Both the position numbers and the translations under genes were made by a program. This document shows, piece after piece, positions 22,615-36,103 of a stretch of DNA of 64,000 nt. Position 1 is the stretch's first letter. Every line of letters begins with the position of its first letter. Location of the stretch: contig NC_046674.1 of assembly GCF_003369915.1 (NCBI RefSeq), forward strand, positions 3,038,001-3,102,000, written 5' to 3'. The stretch comes from Drosophila miranda (Eukaryota; Arthropoda; Insecta; Diptera; Drosophilidae). Below the pieces are notes generated by a model. The model ran no database searches. It was not told where the DNA came from and saw only the letters and a list, made by a program, of their open reading frames with translations.

Positions 22615-25600
22615 TCCCTTAGAATCCCAACGCATCCCAGCGCAATACTGGACGACCTATTCCACCAGATGAGCGAAAAGGGACAAGGGTCGATCAACAT
22701 GACCACCAAGAAGATTATGTCGCCCATGAAGGAGCTGCAACTGGAGGTCAGGTCCTTGTTGAAGAAGAAAAGGCAGCTACGGGGGAATGCCAATGCCACT
22801 GGCACACCGCAGGACCCCCACCCAGACCCCACAAAACCCAGAGTGGCCAAGGGACTCAGACAACACCAGGACTCCGCAGGAACGGGCCAACACCCCGGGA
22901 CAAGGAGGACGGCGTGCACGGTAAGCACAAACTACCGACGCCAGCCGACAAGAGGCGCCCAAGAAGCCGTCGAGCAGCGCGCGAAGCACTGAACCCGCAC
23001 AGAAGTGGAACGAGATCAGAGGACGACGAAGAGGGCGAAGAGGACGCAGTACATACGCGGACATCCTGGCAGCACCAACGCTCCAGGGCCTGAAGAGCCA
23101 GGACTAGGGCATAGGGAAGACTACCTCGGGCGAACTTCTCCTCAGGATGCAACAACCGTCTGATCCTGCCTGGACTTGACCTCTGACCCAGGAGCCTTAG
23201 AAGGCAAGCCAGGCAGTGCTATCTCCCCTAGCAGTCGTGAAGCCCATCCAGAAGACAGTGGCGGTCGAAGTGCTCGATGTAGACGAGCTCACGACAGGCG
23301 ATGAGATACTGGAGGCGATATCTGCAGCAATCGGCTGCGACTTGGGGCAAGTACCGAGCAGCACCGGGGATGCGAAGAGTGTATGGTGCCCCGCAGGTGG
23401 CCACACTGAACCTCCAGCCCGCCCTCGCCCAGAAGCTCCTGGGTTGTGTGCCGCATGCGACGACGTATTATGCCGATTACTACTACTGCTACAAGTGTAT
23501 GGCCTAAGGACAGGAACAGGCTGTGGAGAGGCCCCTCTCCACATGCAGAACCAATGCAAAACCCCCCAAGTGCCTTCAGTGCGTGGGCAACAACGGAGAC
23601 ACTCGCTCAACAGCTCCCTTGGTCCTCAGCCGCAGCCGTCCAGAGAACAAGACGGCCCTTTCCCAGCTGATTGATGGGTAAGCTACTCCAGCTTAACCTC
23701 AACCACTGCCGTACCGCCCAGGACTTGCTGACACACACGGTTCTGAAGCAGCAGATCAACGTAGCGCTGCTCAGTGGGCCCTACAAGGGGACAAATCTGC
23801 GGAAGCGATCACATAGAGCATCCAGGGTGGGCTATATGTATATTTGGTAGTCACATATTTGTATAGCTACTACATAGGGCCTCGCTTCACGCAGCACGAA
23901 TATCAGGCGATCATCAGAGATCACAGATCCCCGGTCATAACAGCGGGGGACTTCAACGCCTGGGCCACGACTTGGGCACGCCCCGTGGAACAGCGCTCCT
24001 GGACAAATTCACAAGCCTGAACGTCTGTCTCCTGAACACAGAAAGCACCCCGACGTACAGCAATGCGGGCCGGGAGTCATCATAGACCTCACCTTTGCAA
24101 GCACGGTGACGGACATCTTCGCCATTAGGAATGCAACAAGGGGGCAACAAAGTGTCATTCAAGGCCAACCGGAAAGCCCTAAGAGACGCCATCAGAAGCA
24201 AGCCCGCAAGGTCCTAAGCGACCACAGAAGCACCCCAGACGCGGCTCCTGCTACCGGAAGCGACAAATGCAACGTAGCGGTTGGAAGTATAACATCCTGG
24301 CTCGCAATGAATGGTCTGTCCTTGCCTTCACTACCAAGTCCGCCCTAAAATACCTACGGGTATTTGAAGAGTCCTCCCTCTCCTCACCAGTAAAGGTTTC
24401 TTCGGGAGTGCCACAGGGCAGCCACCTAGACCCCTTACTCTTCTTCGGTATTAACATACTCTCGAGTACTTATGTATGCGGGTGATGCTAAGCTCTGTGT
24501 CTAGTATAAGGACATTTCATTACATTTCCGCTTGCAATCCGATCTCAACAACTTTTAGTCGTGGTGTTTTGCATACTTGTTACACCTCAATGCCTCGAAA
24601 TGCAAAGCTATGACATTTCACCGTTCTAGCCCCTTGTTGGCTCCCTATACCCTATGTGGTGCTTCTCTTGGGACAATTACCCTGGTGGATGATCTTGGTG
24701 TTATGTTAGACGCCAAGCTAAAGTTTTCTGAGCACATTTCTACCATGGTAATTAAGGCCATGCGCGTGCTTGGGTTTATTAAGAGGTGGTCAAAGGAATT
24801 TGACCACCCCTATATAACAAAGACTCACTACACCTCGCTAGTTCCTGTGTATGGTGCCCGCAGTACAAAGTACACCAGGACCATATAGAATCAGTACAGA
24901 AAAGCTTTTTACTCTTTGCTCTGCGGGGCCTTAACTGGGATGCGGGTGGGAGACTCCCATCTTACTCTAGTAGACTGCCATTAGTAAACGTCCCATCCTT
25001 AGTTGACCGTAGTAAAATGCTTGGTGTGACTTTTGTGCACAACTTGATCAGGGTTGACACAGACAGCCCTATTGGGATCTGTTCCTATTAGACTCACTGG
25101 AAGTTTGATACCGTTTTTCCTTCCACTTTGTATATCGAATTATTCCTTGCATGAACCGTTTAGGGTCTTATGCTCGGATTATAATTCCGTCTACCAAATT
25201 ATATCCACCACTGATTCTCTTCCTCTTATTAAGTTACTAATCCTCACACACCTTTCTAGTAATTATTAATTGTAGTGGTATTTGTAGTGGTATTTGTATT
25301 TGTACGGGTTCGGTTCGGCCCCTCGGTCGGTTGGCCGGGAGAAGGGCTGCGTTTTGCCTGGCATCCGCGCGTAAGAGCCTTCCGCTGGTGTCACTCGGGC
25401 CACTTGACGGTGCAGTAATTGCATCGCCTCTTGTAAGATCCAGTCATTGCCTGTCAACGTCCCAGATAGTGCTAGACCAGAGGCCTACTTTCAAGGCACA
25501 CCTCGAGTACGCATGCGCGAAGGCAGCCGGAGCAACGGCGGCCATTAGCAGGATGGTGGCCAACACAGGAGGTCGACGACCTTCATAGTCCTACATGGAT

Positions 25601-26050
25601 CAGTCGTGTGAGCACCAGCAATGAGGCGCCGTCATACAGCAGAGACAGCTGAGGCGCATACAGACGCTGTGCCCTCAGGGTTGCATGCTGGTCGAACGGC
25701 TAAGCGGCAGAACGGCATGACGGTTCACGATGGGACAAAGCCGAGAAGGGAAGATGGACGAAAAGAGACGAGCCCAGGAGTAAACGCAGACACCCTCACC
25801 GAACGGATGATAGCCGACGAGCAGACCTGGCACGTGGCTGCCAATATGGCAGCTAGCGTCATCAAGGAGCCGAGCCAAGGAGCGAAGCCGGGAAGACCCC
25901 ACACTCCGCACCACGAAGTAATACCTTCCCCACAACATCCCGTTATTTACGTTCGACATGTAATAAGTAATGTCACATCTGCTCAACTACATAAGGGAGC
26001 GCCACTGCGCCACTGCGCCGCCATGTAGATGACTACGACATGTCCATGTA
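22615..26050 (+). mobile_element. Nested non-LTR retrotransposon remnants of U4
   Basis: R1/LOA-like ORF1 relic from 22669, zinc-knuckle relic near 23490-23590, endonuclease relic (DFNAWATTW near 23950). Then the type B CR1-like fragment with YAGD-type remnant and the R1/LOA-like tail. An early stop in place of Gln (aacttttagtcg near 24550) is shared with U2. Confidence 0.75.
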
Positions 26051-26597
26051 GCTGCACAGCGCCGCTCCAAGCATTTGTAAAATTTTGGAAGTGTTGCGGC
26101 CGCCCTTTTTCGGAATATTTTACCTGTAAAATGTATATGTAAAATTGTAAATGAATATCTTACATATTCGTCACTTGCCATACTTTTGGTGGGACAGAAC
26201 TTTATAATTCAGAAAAACCATCCAAATTATCCATAAAAGGCGTTTATTTAAGGGTGGATTCTGGGCGAAAGACAGATGGAATCATCTGTCATGTGTTGAC
26301 AGGAAAGGTAAACACTTTTCTAGGAAAAAAATTAACTTAATGTTAATCCGCTTACGTTGAACATCGAAGGGTCGATGGATCGATGGATCGATGGATCGCC
26401 TACACATTCTGGAGAACGAAGAAGCTTATAAAAATGTGGACAAGTTTAGATAAAATATTGAATGGCACACGCTTTTCGCATCTTCAAAAAATAAAACAAA
26501 ACCTTGCCTCTGATTTTACAATCTGATGATTAATTTCAGCAAGTAACATAATCATTTTAACAAATCAAGCGAAAGGCCAATCATCTTTGACATCTCT

Positions 26598-27375
26598 TTA
26601 TAATGTGCCTGCTGATGGACTCTTCTTCGGTTTGCCTTTGGGACCAGCCACGTAAGAGGCATTTGGCACACGGACCTGCTTGCCGTCCGAAAACTCCTCG
26701 CCCATCGATGGAACGCTGCGCATATAGCCGAGCGAGGCAATGTGGAGAGCCTCGTCGGTCTCGGCGGTTGGCGGGCGGTTGGTCTGGGCCGTCAACTGCT
26801 GGTAGCACGGGTGGCTGGGATCAAGGACCGGCTCTGGGTCGATCCTGTACCCGCCGTCATTGGACTCGGCGTGGGCCAAGGAGTGCGAGCTGGGTTGCTC
26901 TGGGTCCAGTAGCTGGTGCTCTTCCTCCATCACGCTGTCGCGCGTGGCCCGAGTCGGGCCGGTCTCGTCCACGCCAGAACTTGGCTCGGACGTGCAGGTC
27001 GGCTCTGAGGGGAACATATCACCGAACTCCTCGGCAATCAGGCGACGGGCCAGCGGTACCGAGAAGTACTCCTTGTAGTGCAGCTTGCGGCGACGCTCGA
27101 ACTCAATGCGCCGCAACTTCTCCTCCTCATCGGAGTCCTGCTCCATGCCAAAGCAGGGCGTCGCCGACTGCGAGGTTATGCGCAGTTTCTCCATCAGTTC
27201 GGCGGTGTCCAGCTTCTTTGGCAAGTCATCCTCGAACACGAACGGGGTCTTCGGCTCGTCAATGATCATGTGTCCGTAGGTTTTGCCTTCCGGATGGAAG
27301 GTCGCCAGCACGTTTAGCTCGTCGAACTTGGCCGTCTTCTGGCCTGCTAGCTTCCGCGGTGCCTCGTTGCTGCCG
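26598..27375 (-). pseudogene. I-2 copy of U5, start codon and GILK motif deleted
   Basis: The plainest array copy: only the shared N-terminal deletion and 33-bp acidic-run deletion, no further coding indels. Open to TAA at 26598-26600. It keeps the RVxF-like KTAKF segment, IDEPKTP and KLHYKE, and serves as a good consensus for the type B copies. Confidence 0.85.
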
Positions 27376-27643
27376 CTTGTGAAATAAATTGTTATTGTGC
27401 TATCTGATATTCTGTATTGTTTCGCTACGAGTGCTGCTTTACAACTGCTTGTTCTATTCGAATAGGCGACCTACTGGAAGGTGACAGGACAACAACGGCT
27501 TGCTGCCTTTCTTCCTTTTTTCTTTCTTAAATTTCGAGTAATTTCTGGAATTTTGACTTTGTTTTCCAAACAAACTTCACAATTTCCACATATCTCAGCC
27601 TCGACTTACAGGTTTCTGCCTTGGGAAGTGCTTTTCAGAGTTT

Positions 27644-30600
27644 TCCCGTAGAATCCCAACGCATCCCAGCGCAATACTGGACGACCTATTCCACCAGATG
27701 AGCGAAAAGGGACAAGGGTCGATCAACATGACCACCAAGAAGATTATGTCGCCCATGAAGGAGCTGCAACTGGAGGTCAGGTCCTTGTTGAAGAAGAAAA
27801 GGCAGCTACGGGGGAATGCCAATGCCACTGGCACACCGCAGGACCCCCACCCAGACCCCACAAAACCCAGAGTGGCCAAGGGACTCAGACAACACCAGGA
27901 CTCCGCAGGAACGGGCCAACACCCCGGGACAAGGAGGACGGCGTGCACGGTAAGCACAAACTACCGACGCCAGCCGGCAAGAGGCGCCCAAGAAGCCGTC
28001 GAGCAGCGCGCGAAGCACTGAACCCGCACAGAAGTGGAACGAGATCAGAGGACGACGAAGAGGGCGAAGAGGACGCAGTACATACGCGGACATCCTGGCA
28101 GCACCAACGCTCCAGGGCCTGAAGAGCCAGGACTAGGGCATAGGGAAGACTGCCTCGGGCGAACTTCTCCTCAGGATGCAACAACCGTCTGATCCTGCCT
28201 GGACTTGACCTCTGACCCAGGAGCCTTAGAAGGCAAACCAGGCAGTGCTATCTCCCCTAGCAGTCGTGAAGCCCATCCAGAAGACAGTGGCGGTCGAAGT
28301 GCTCGATGTAGACGAGCTCACGACAGGCGATGAGATACTGGAGGCGATATCTGCAGCAATCGGCTGCGACTTGGGGATGCGAAGAGTGTATGGTGCCCCG
28401 CAGGTGGCCACACTGAACCTCCAGCCCGCCCTCGCCCAGAAGCTCCTGGGTTGTGTGCCGCATGCGACGACGTATTATGCCGATTACTACTACTGCTACA
28501 AGTGTATGGCCTAAGGACAGGAACAGGCTGTGGAGAGGCCCCTCTCCACATGCAGAACCAATGCAAAACCCCCCTAAGTGCCTTCAACAGCTCCCTTGGT
28601 CCTCAGCCGCAGCCGTCCAGAGAACAAGACGGCCCTTTCCCAGCTGATTGATGGGTAAGCTACTCCAGCTTAACCTCAACCACTGCCGTACCGCCCAGGA
28701 CTTGCTGACAAACACGGTTCTGAAGCAGCAGATCAACGTAGCGCTGCTCAGTGGGCCCTACAAGGGAACAAATCTGTGGAAGCGATCACATAGAGCATCC
28801 AGGGTGGGCTATATGTATATTTGGTAGTCACATATTTGTATAGCTACTACATAGGGCCTCGCTTCACGCAGCACGAATATCAGGCGATCATCAGAGATCA
28901 CAGATCCCCGGTCATAACAGCGGGGGACTTCAACGCCTGGGCCACGACTTGGGCACGCCCCGTGGAACAGCGCTCCTGGACAAATTCACAAGCCTGAACG
29001 TCTGTCTCCTGAACACAGAAAGCACCCCGACGTACAGCAATGCGGGCCGGGAGTCATCATAGACCTCACCTTTGCAAGCACGGTGACGGACATCTTCGCC
29101 ATTAGGAATGCAACAAGGGGGCAACAAAGTGTCATTCAAGGCCAACCGGAAAGCCCTAAGAGACGCCATCAGAAGCAAGCCCGCAAGGTCCTAAGCGACC
29201 ACAGAAGCACCCCAGACGCGGCTCCTGCTACCGGAAGCGAAAAATGCAACGTAGCGGTTGGAAGTATAACATCCTGGCTCGCAATGAATGGTCTGTCCTT
29301 GCCTTCACTACCAAGTCCGCCCTAAAATACCTACGGGTATTTGAAGAGTCCTCCCTCTCCTCACCAGTAAAGGTTTCTTCGGGAGTGCCACAGGGCAGCC
29401 ACCTAGACCCCTTACTCTTCTTCGGTATTAACATACTCTCGAGTACTTATGTATGCGGGTGATGCTAAGCTCTGTGTCTAGTATAAGGACATTTCATTAC
29501 ATTCCCGCTTGCAATCCGATCTCAACAACTTTCAGTCGTGGTGTTTTGCATACTTGTTACACCTCAATGCCTCGAAATGCAAAGCTATGACATTTCACCG
29601 TTCTAGCCCCTTGTTGGCTCCCTATACCCTATGTGGTGCTTCTCTTGGGACAATTACCCTGGTGGATGATCTTGGTGTTATGTTAGACGCCAAGCTAAAG
29701 TTTTCTGAGCACATTTCTACCATGGTAATTAAGGCCATGCGCGTGCTTGGGTTTATTAAGAGGTGGTCAAAGGAATTTGACCACCCCTATATAACAAAGA
29801 CTCACTACACGTCGCTAGTTCCTGTGTATGGTGCCCGCAGTAAAAAGTACACCAGGACCGTATAGAATCAGTACAGAAAAGCTTTTTACTCTTTGCTCTG
29901 CGGGGCCTTAACTGGGATGCGGGTGGGAGACTCCCATCTTACTCTAGTAGACTGCCATTAGTAAACGTCCCATCCTTAGTTGACCGTAGAAAAATGCTTG
30001 GTGTGACTTTTGTGCACAACTTGATCAGGGATGACACAGACAGCCCTGTTGGGATCTGTTCCTATTAGACTCACTGGAAGTTTGATACCGTTTTTCCTTC
30101 CACTTTGTATATCGAATTATTCCTTGCATGAACCGTTTAGGGTCTTATGCTCGGATTATAATTCCGTCTACCAAATTATATCCACCACTGATTCTCTTCC
30201 TCTTATTAAGTTACTAATCCTCTCACACCTTTCTAGTAATTATTAATTGTAGTGGTATTTGTATTTGTATTTGCATTTGTATTTGTCTTTGTACGGGTTC
30301 GGTTCGGCCCCTTGGTCGGTTGGCGGGCTGCGTTTTGCCTGGCATCCGCGCGTAAGAGCCTTCCGCTGGTGTCACTCGGGCCACTTAACGGTGCAGTAAT
30401 TGCATCGCCTCTTGTAAGATCCAGTCATTGCCTGTCAACGTCCCAGATAGTGCTAGACCAGAGGCCTACTTTCAAGGCACACCTCGAGTACGCATGCGCG
30501 AAGGCAGCCGGAGCAACGGCGGCCATTAGCAGGATGGTGGCCAACACAGGAGGTCGACGACCTTCATAGTCCTACATGGATCAGTCGTGTGAGCACCAGC

Positions 30601-31023
30601 AATGAGGCGCCGTCATACAGCAGAGACAGCTGAGGCGCATACAGACGCTGTGCCCTCAGGGTTGCATGCTGGTCCAACGGCTAAGCGGCAGAACGGCATG
30701 ACGGTTCACGATGGGACAAAGCCGAGAAGGGAAGATGGACGAAAAGAGACGAGCCCAGGAGTAAACGCAGACACCCTCACCGAACGGATGATAGCCGACG
30801 AGCAGACGTGGCACGTGGCTGCCAATATGGCAGCAAGCGTCATCAAGGAGCCGAGCCAAGGAGCGAAGCCGGGAAGACCCCACACTCCGCACCATGAAGT
30901 AATACCTTCCCCACAACATCCCGTTATTTACGTTCGACATGTAATAAGTAATGTCACATCTGCTCAACTACATAAGGGAGCGCCACTGCGCCGCCATGTA
31001 GATGACTACGACATGTCCATGTA
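27644..31023 (+). mobile_element. Nested non-LTR retrotransposon remnants of U5
   Basis: R1/LOA-like ORF1 from 27698, further shortened by two private deletions. Endonuclease relic near 28900-29100, CR1-like fragment from about 29350, R1/LOA-like tail from 30444 (VLDQRPTFKAHL). All frames are broken. Confidence 0.75.
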
Positions 31024-31545
31024 GCTGCACAGCGCCGCTCCAAGCATTTGTAAAATTTTGGAAGTGTTGCGGCCGCCCTTTTTCGGAATATTTTACCTGT
31101 AAGATGTATATGTAAAATTGTAAATGAATATCTTACATATTCGTCACTTGCCATACTTTTGGTGGGACAGAACTTTATAATTCAGAAAAACCATCCAAAT
31201 TATCCATAAAAGGCGTTTATTTAAGGGTGGATTCTGGGCGAAAGACAGATGGTATCATCTGTCATGTGTTGACAGGAAAGGTAAACACTTTTCTAGGAAA
31301 AAAATTAACTTAATGTTAATCCGCTTACGTTGAACATCGAAGGGTCGATGGATCGATGGATCGCCTACACATTCTGGAGAACGAAGAAGCTTATAAAAAT
31401 GTGGACAAGTTTAGATAAAATATTGAATGGCACACGCTTTTCGCATCTTCAAAAAATAAAACAAAACCTTGCCTCTGATTTTACAATCTGATGATTAATT
31501 TCAGCAAGTAACATAATCATTTTAACAAATCAAGCGAAAGGCCAA

Positions 31546-32338
31546 TCATCTTTGACATCTCTTTATAATGTGCCTGCTGATACTCTTCTTCGGTTTGCCT
31601 TTGGGACCAGCCACGTAAGAGGCATTTGGCACACGGACCTGCTTGCCGTCCGAAAACTCCTCGCCCATCGATGGAACGCTGCGCATATAGCCGAGCGAGG
31701 CAATGTGGAGAGCCTCGTCGGTCTCGGCGGTTGGCGGGCGGTTGGTCTGGGCCGTCAACTGCTGGTAGCACGGGTGGCTGGGATCAAGGACCGGCTCTGG
31801 GTCGATCCTGTACCCGCCGTCATTGGACTCGGCGTGGGCCAAGGAGTGCGAGCTGGGTTGCTCTGGGTCCAGTAGCTGGTGCTCTTCCTCCATCACGCTG
31901 TCGCGCGTGGCCCGAGTCGGGCCGGTCTCGTCCACGCCAGAGCTTGGCTCGGACGTGCAGGTCGGCTCTGAGGGGAACATATCACCGAACTCCTCGGCAA
32001 TCAGGCGACGGGCCAGCGGTACCGAGAAGTACTCCTTGTAGTGCAGCTTGCGGCGACGCTCGAACTCAATGCGCCGCAACTTCTCCTCCTCATCGGAGTC
32101 CTGCTCCATGCCAAAGCAGGGCGTCGCCGACTGCGAGGTTATGCGCAGTTTCTCCATCAGTTCGGCGGTGTCCAGCTTCTTTGGCAAGTCATCCTCGAAC
32201 ACGAACGGGGTCTTCGGCTCGTCAATGATCATGTGTCCGTAGGTTTTGCCTTCCGGATGGAAGGTCGCCAGCACGTTTAGCTCGTCGAACTTGGCCGTCT
32301 TCTGGCCTGCTAGCTTCCGCGGTGCCTCGTTGCTGCCG
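31546..32338 (-). pseudogene. I-2 copy of U6, start deleted and C-terminal frameshift
   Basis: Frame open across the body with the shared N-terminal and acidic-run deletions. A 2-bp deletion near 31581 (ctgatactc where others have ctgatggactc) shifts the frame in the last codons, replacing SPSAGTL with ISRHIIKRCQR before a new stop at 31546. This is the only frame-breaking indel I see in any of the nine copies, and it lies past all conserved I-2 motifs. Confidence 0.85.
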
Positions 32339-32606
32339 CTTGTGAAATAAATTGTTATTGTGCTATCTGATATTCTGTATTGTTTCGCTACGAGTGCTGA
32401 TTTACAACTGCTTGTTCTATTCGAATAGGCGACCTACTGGAAGGTGACAGGACAACAACGGCTTGCTGCCTTTCTTCCTTTTTTCTTTCTTAAATTTCGA
32501 GTAATTTCTGGAATTTTGACTTTGTTTTCCAAACAAACTTCACAATTTCCACATATCTCAGCCTCGACTTACAGGTTTCTGCCTTGGGAAGTGCTTTTCA
32601 GAGTTT

Positions 32607-35600
32607 TCCCTTAGAATCCCAACGCATCCCAGCGCAATACTGGACGACCTATTGCACCAGATGAGCGAAAAGGGACAAGGTCGATCAACATGACCACCAA
32701 GAAGATTATGTCGCCCATGAAGGAGCTGCAACTGGAGGTCAGGTCCTTGTTGAAGAAGAAAAGGCAGCTACGGGGGAATGCCAATGCCACTGGCACACCG
32801 CAGGACCCCCACCCAGACCCCACAAAACCCAGAGTGGCCAAGGGACTCAGACAACACCAGGACTCCGCAGGAACGGGCCAACACCCCGGGACAAGGAGGA
32901 CGGCGTGCACGGTAAGCACAAACTACCGACGCCAGCCGACAAGAGGCGACCAAGAAGCCGTCGAGCAGCGCGCGAAGCACTGAACCCGCACAGAAGTGGA
33001 ACGAGATCAGAGGACGACGAAGGGGGCGAAGAGGACGCAGTACATGCGCGGACATCCTGGCAGCACCAACGCTCTAGGGCCTGAAGTGCCAGGACTAGGG
33101 CATAGGGAAGACTGCCTCGGGCGAACTTCTCCTCAGGATGCAACAACCGTCTGATCCTGCCTGGACTTGACCTCTGACCCAGGAGCCTTAGAAGGCAAAC
33201 CAGGCAGTGCTATCTCCCCTAGCAGTCGTGAAGCCCATCCAGAAGACAGTGGCGGTCGAAGTGCTCGATGTAGACGAGCTCACGACAGGCGATGAGATAC
33301 TGGAGGCGATATCTGCAGCAATCGGCTGCGACTTGGGGCAAGTACCGAGCAGCACCGGGGATGCGAAGAGTGTATGGTGCCCCGCAGGTGGCCACACTGA
33401 ACCTCCAGCCCGCCCTCGCCCAGAAGCTCCTGGGTTGTGTGCCGCATGCGACGACGTATTATGCCGATTACTACTACTGCTACAAGTGTATGGCCTAAGG
33501 ACAGGAACAGGCTGTGGAGAGGCCCCTCTCCACATGCAGAACCAATTCAAAACCCCCCCACTGAACCCCCCCAGTGCCTTCAGTGCGTGGGCAACAACGG
33601 AGACACTCGCTCAACAGCTCCCTTGGTCCTCTGCCGCAGCCGTCCAGAGAACAAGACGGCCCTTTCCCAGATGATTGATGGGTAATCTACTCCAGCTTAA
33701 CCTCAACCACTGCCGTACTGCCCAGGACTTGCTGACACACACGGTTCTGAAGCAGCAGATCAACGTAGCGCTTCTCAGTGGGCCCTACAAGGGGACAAAT
33801 CTGTGGAAGCGATCACATAGAGCATCCAGGGTGGGCTATATGTATATTTGGTAGTCACATATTTGTATAGCTACTACATAGGGCCTCGCTTCACGCAGCA
33901 CGAATATCAGGCGATCATCAGAGATCACAGATCCGCGGTCATAACAGCGGGGGACTTCAACGCCTGGGCCACGACTTGGGCACGCCCCGTGGAACAGCGC
34001 TCCTGGACGAATTCACAAGCCTGAACGTCTGTCTCCTGAACACAGGAAGCACCCCGACGTACAGCAATGCGGGCCGGGAGTCATCATAGACCTCACCTTT
34101 GCAAGCACGGTGACGGACATCTCGCCATTAGGAATGCAACAAGGGGGCAACAAAGTGTCATTCAAGGCCAACCGGAAAGCCCTAAGAGACGCCATCAGAA
34201 GCAAACCCGCAAGGTCCTAAGCGACCACAGAAGCACCCCAGACGCGGCTCCTGATACCGGAAGCGACAAATGCAACGTAGCGGTTGGAAGTACATATAAC
34301 ATCCTGGCTCGCAATGAATGGTCTGTCCTTGCCTTCACTACCAAGTCCGCCCTAAAATACCTACGGGTATTTGAAGAGTCCTCCTCTCCTCACCAGTAAA
34401 GGTTTCTTCGGGAGTACCACAGGGCAGCCACCTAGACCCCTTACCCTTCACACTGTTTATCAATGACTTGCCTTCGGTATTAACATACTCTCGAGTACTT
34501 ATGTATGCGGGTGATGCTAAGCTCTGTGTCTAGTATAAGGACATTTCATTACATTCCCGCTTGCAATCCGATCTCAACAACTTTCAGTCGTGGTGTTTTG
34601 CATACTTGTTACACCTCAATGCCTCAAAATGCAAAGCTATGACATTTCACCGTTCTAGCCCCTTGTTGGCTCCCTATACCCTATGTGGTGCTTCTCTTGG
34701 GACAATTACCCTGGTGGATGATCTTGGTGTTATGTTAGACGCCAAGCTAAAGTTTTCTGAGCACATTTCTACCATGGTAAATAAGGCCATGCGCGTGCTT
34801 GGGTTTATTAAGAGGTGGTCAAAGGAATCTGACGACCCCTTTATAACAAAGACTCACTACACGTCGCTAGTTCCTGTGTATAGTGCCCGCAGTAAAAAGT
34901 ACACCAAGACCGTATAGAATCAGTACAGAAAAGCTTTTTACTCTTTGCTCTGCGGGGCCTTAACTGGGATGCGGGTGGGAGACTCCCATCTTACTCTAGT
35001 AGACTGCCATTAGTAAACGTCCCATCCTTAGTTGACCGTAGAAAAATGCTTGGTGTGACTTTTGTGCACAACTTGATCAGGGTTGACACAGACAGCCCTG
35101 TTGGGATCTGTTCCTATTAGACTCACTGGAAGTTTGATACCGTTTTTCCTTCCACTTTGTATATCGAATTATTCCTTGCATGAACCGTTTAGGGTCTTAT
35201 GCTCGGATTATAATTCCGTCTACCAAATTATATCCACCACTGATTCTCTTCCTCTTATTAAGTTACTAATCCTCACACACCTTTCTAGTAATTATTAATT
35301 GTAGTGGTATTTGTAGTGGTATTTGTATTTGTATTTGCATTTGTATTTTTATTTGTACGGGTTCGGTTCGGCCCCTCGGTCGGTTGGCCGGGAGGAGGGC
35401 TGCGTTTTGCCTGGCATCCGCGCGTAACAGCCTTCCGCTGGTGTCACCCGGGCCACTTGACGGTGCAGTAATTGCATCGCCTCTTGTAAGATCCAGTCAT
35501 TGCCTGTCAACGTCCCAGATAGTGCTAGACCAGAGGCCTACTTTCAAGGCACACCTCGAGTACGCATGCGCGAAGGCAGCCGGAGCAACGGCGGCCATTA

Positions 35601-36103
35601 GCAGGATGGTGGCCAACACAGGAGGTCGACGACCTTCATAGTCCTACATGGATCAGTCGTGTGAGCACCAGCAATGAGGCGCCGTCATACAGCAGAGACA
35701 GCTGAGGCGCATACAGACGCTGTGCCCTCAGGGTTGCATGCTGGTCGAACGGCTAAGCGGCAGAACGGCATGACGGTTCACGATGGGACAAAGCCGAGAA
35801 GGGAAGATGGACGAAAAGAGACGAGCCCAGGAGTAAACGCAGACACCCTCACCGAACGGATGATAGCCGACGAGCAGACGTGGCACGTGGCTGCCAATAT
35901 GGCAGCAAGCGTCATCAAGGAGCCGAGCCAAGGAGCGAAGCCGGGAAGACCCCACACTCCGCACCATGAAGTAATACCTTCCCCACAACATCCCGTTATT
36001 TACGTTCGACATGTAATAAGTAATGTCACATCTGCTCAACTACATAAGGGAGCGCCACTGCGCCACTGCGCCGCCATGTAGATGACTACGACATGTCCAT
36101 GTA
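32607..36103 (+). mobile_element. Nested non-LTR retrotransposon remnants of U6
   Basis: Type A mosaic. R1/LOA-like ORF1 with a 1-bp loss (gggacaaggtcg) near 32678, a private insertion near 33556, endonuclease relic near 33950, CR1-like fragment retaining FTLFINDLPSVL with YAGD, and R1/LOA-like tail from 35516. The TTTGTA minisatellite is expanded here (near 35302-35357). Confidence 0.75.

Larger units (their letters stand above)
21070..26050. repeat. Tandem unit U4
   Basis: I-2 3' flank 21070-21616, I-2 copy 21617-22346 (- strand), I-2 5' flank 22347-22614, R1/LOA-like 5' part about 22615-24371, CR1-like fragment about 24372-25462, R1/LOA-like tail 25463-26050. Type B markers (gaagagggcg, tgaagagcc, 27-bp deletion). 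The TTTGTA minisatellite is reduced and tail duplication gcgccactgc is present. Confidence 0.9.
26051..31023. repeat. Tandem unit U5
   Basis: I-2 3' flank 26051-26597, I-2 copy 26598-27375 (- strand), I-2 5' flank 27376-27643, R1/LOA-like 5' part about 27644-29349, CR1-like fragment about 29350-30443, R1/LOA-like tail 30444-31023. ORF1 has a private deletion near 28374 (cgacttggggatgcgaag) and another near 28585 (ccttcaacagctccc). It shares tttcccgtagaatcc with U1. Confidence 0.9.
31024..36103. repeat. Tandem unit U6 (type A)
   Basis: I-2 3' flank 31024-31545, I-2 copy about 31546-32338 (- strand), I-2 5' flank 32339-32606, R1/LOA-like 5' part about 32607-34379, CR1-like fragment about 34380-35515, R1/LOA-like tail 35516-36103. 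It has a private C-rich insertion near 33556-33573. It shares gggacaaggtcgatc, gatccgcggtca and cccagatgattg with U3. Confidence 0.9.
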
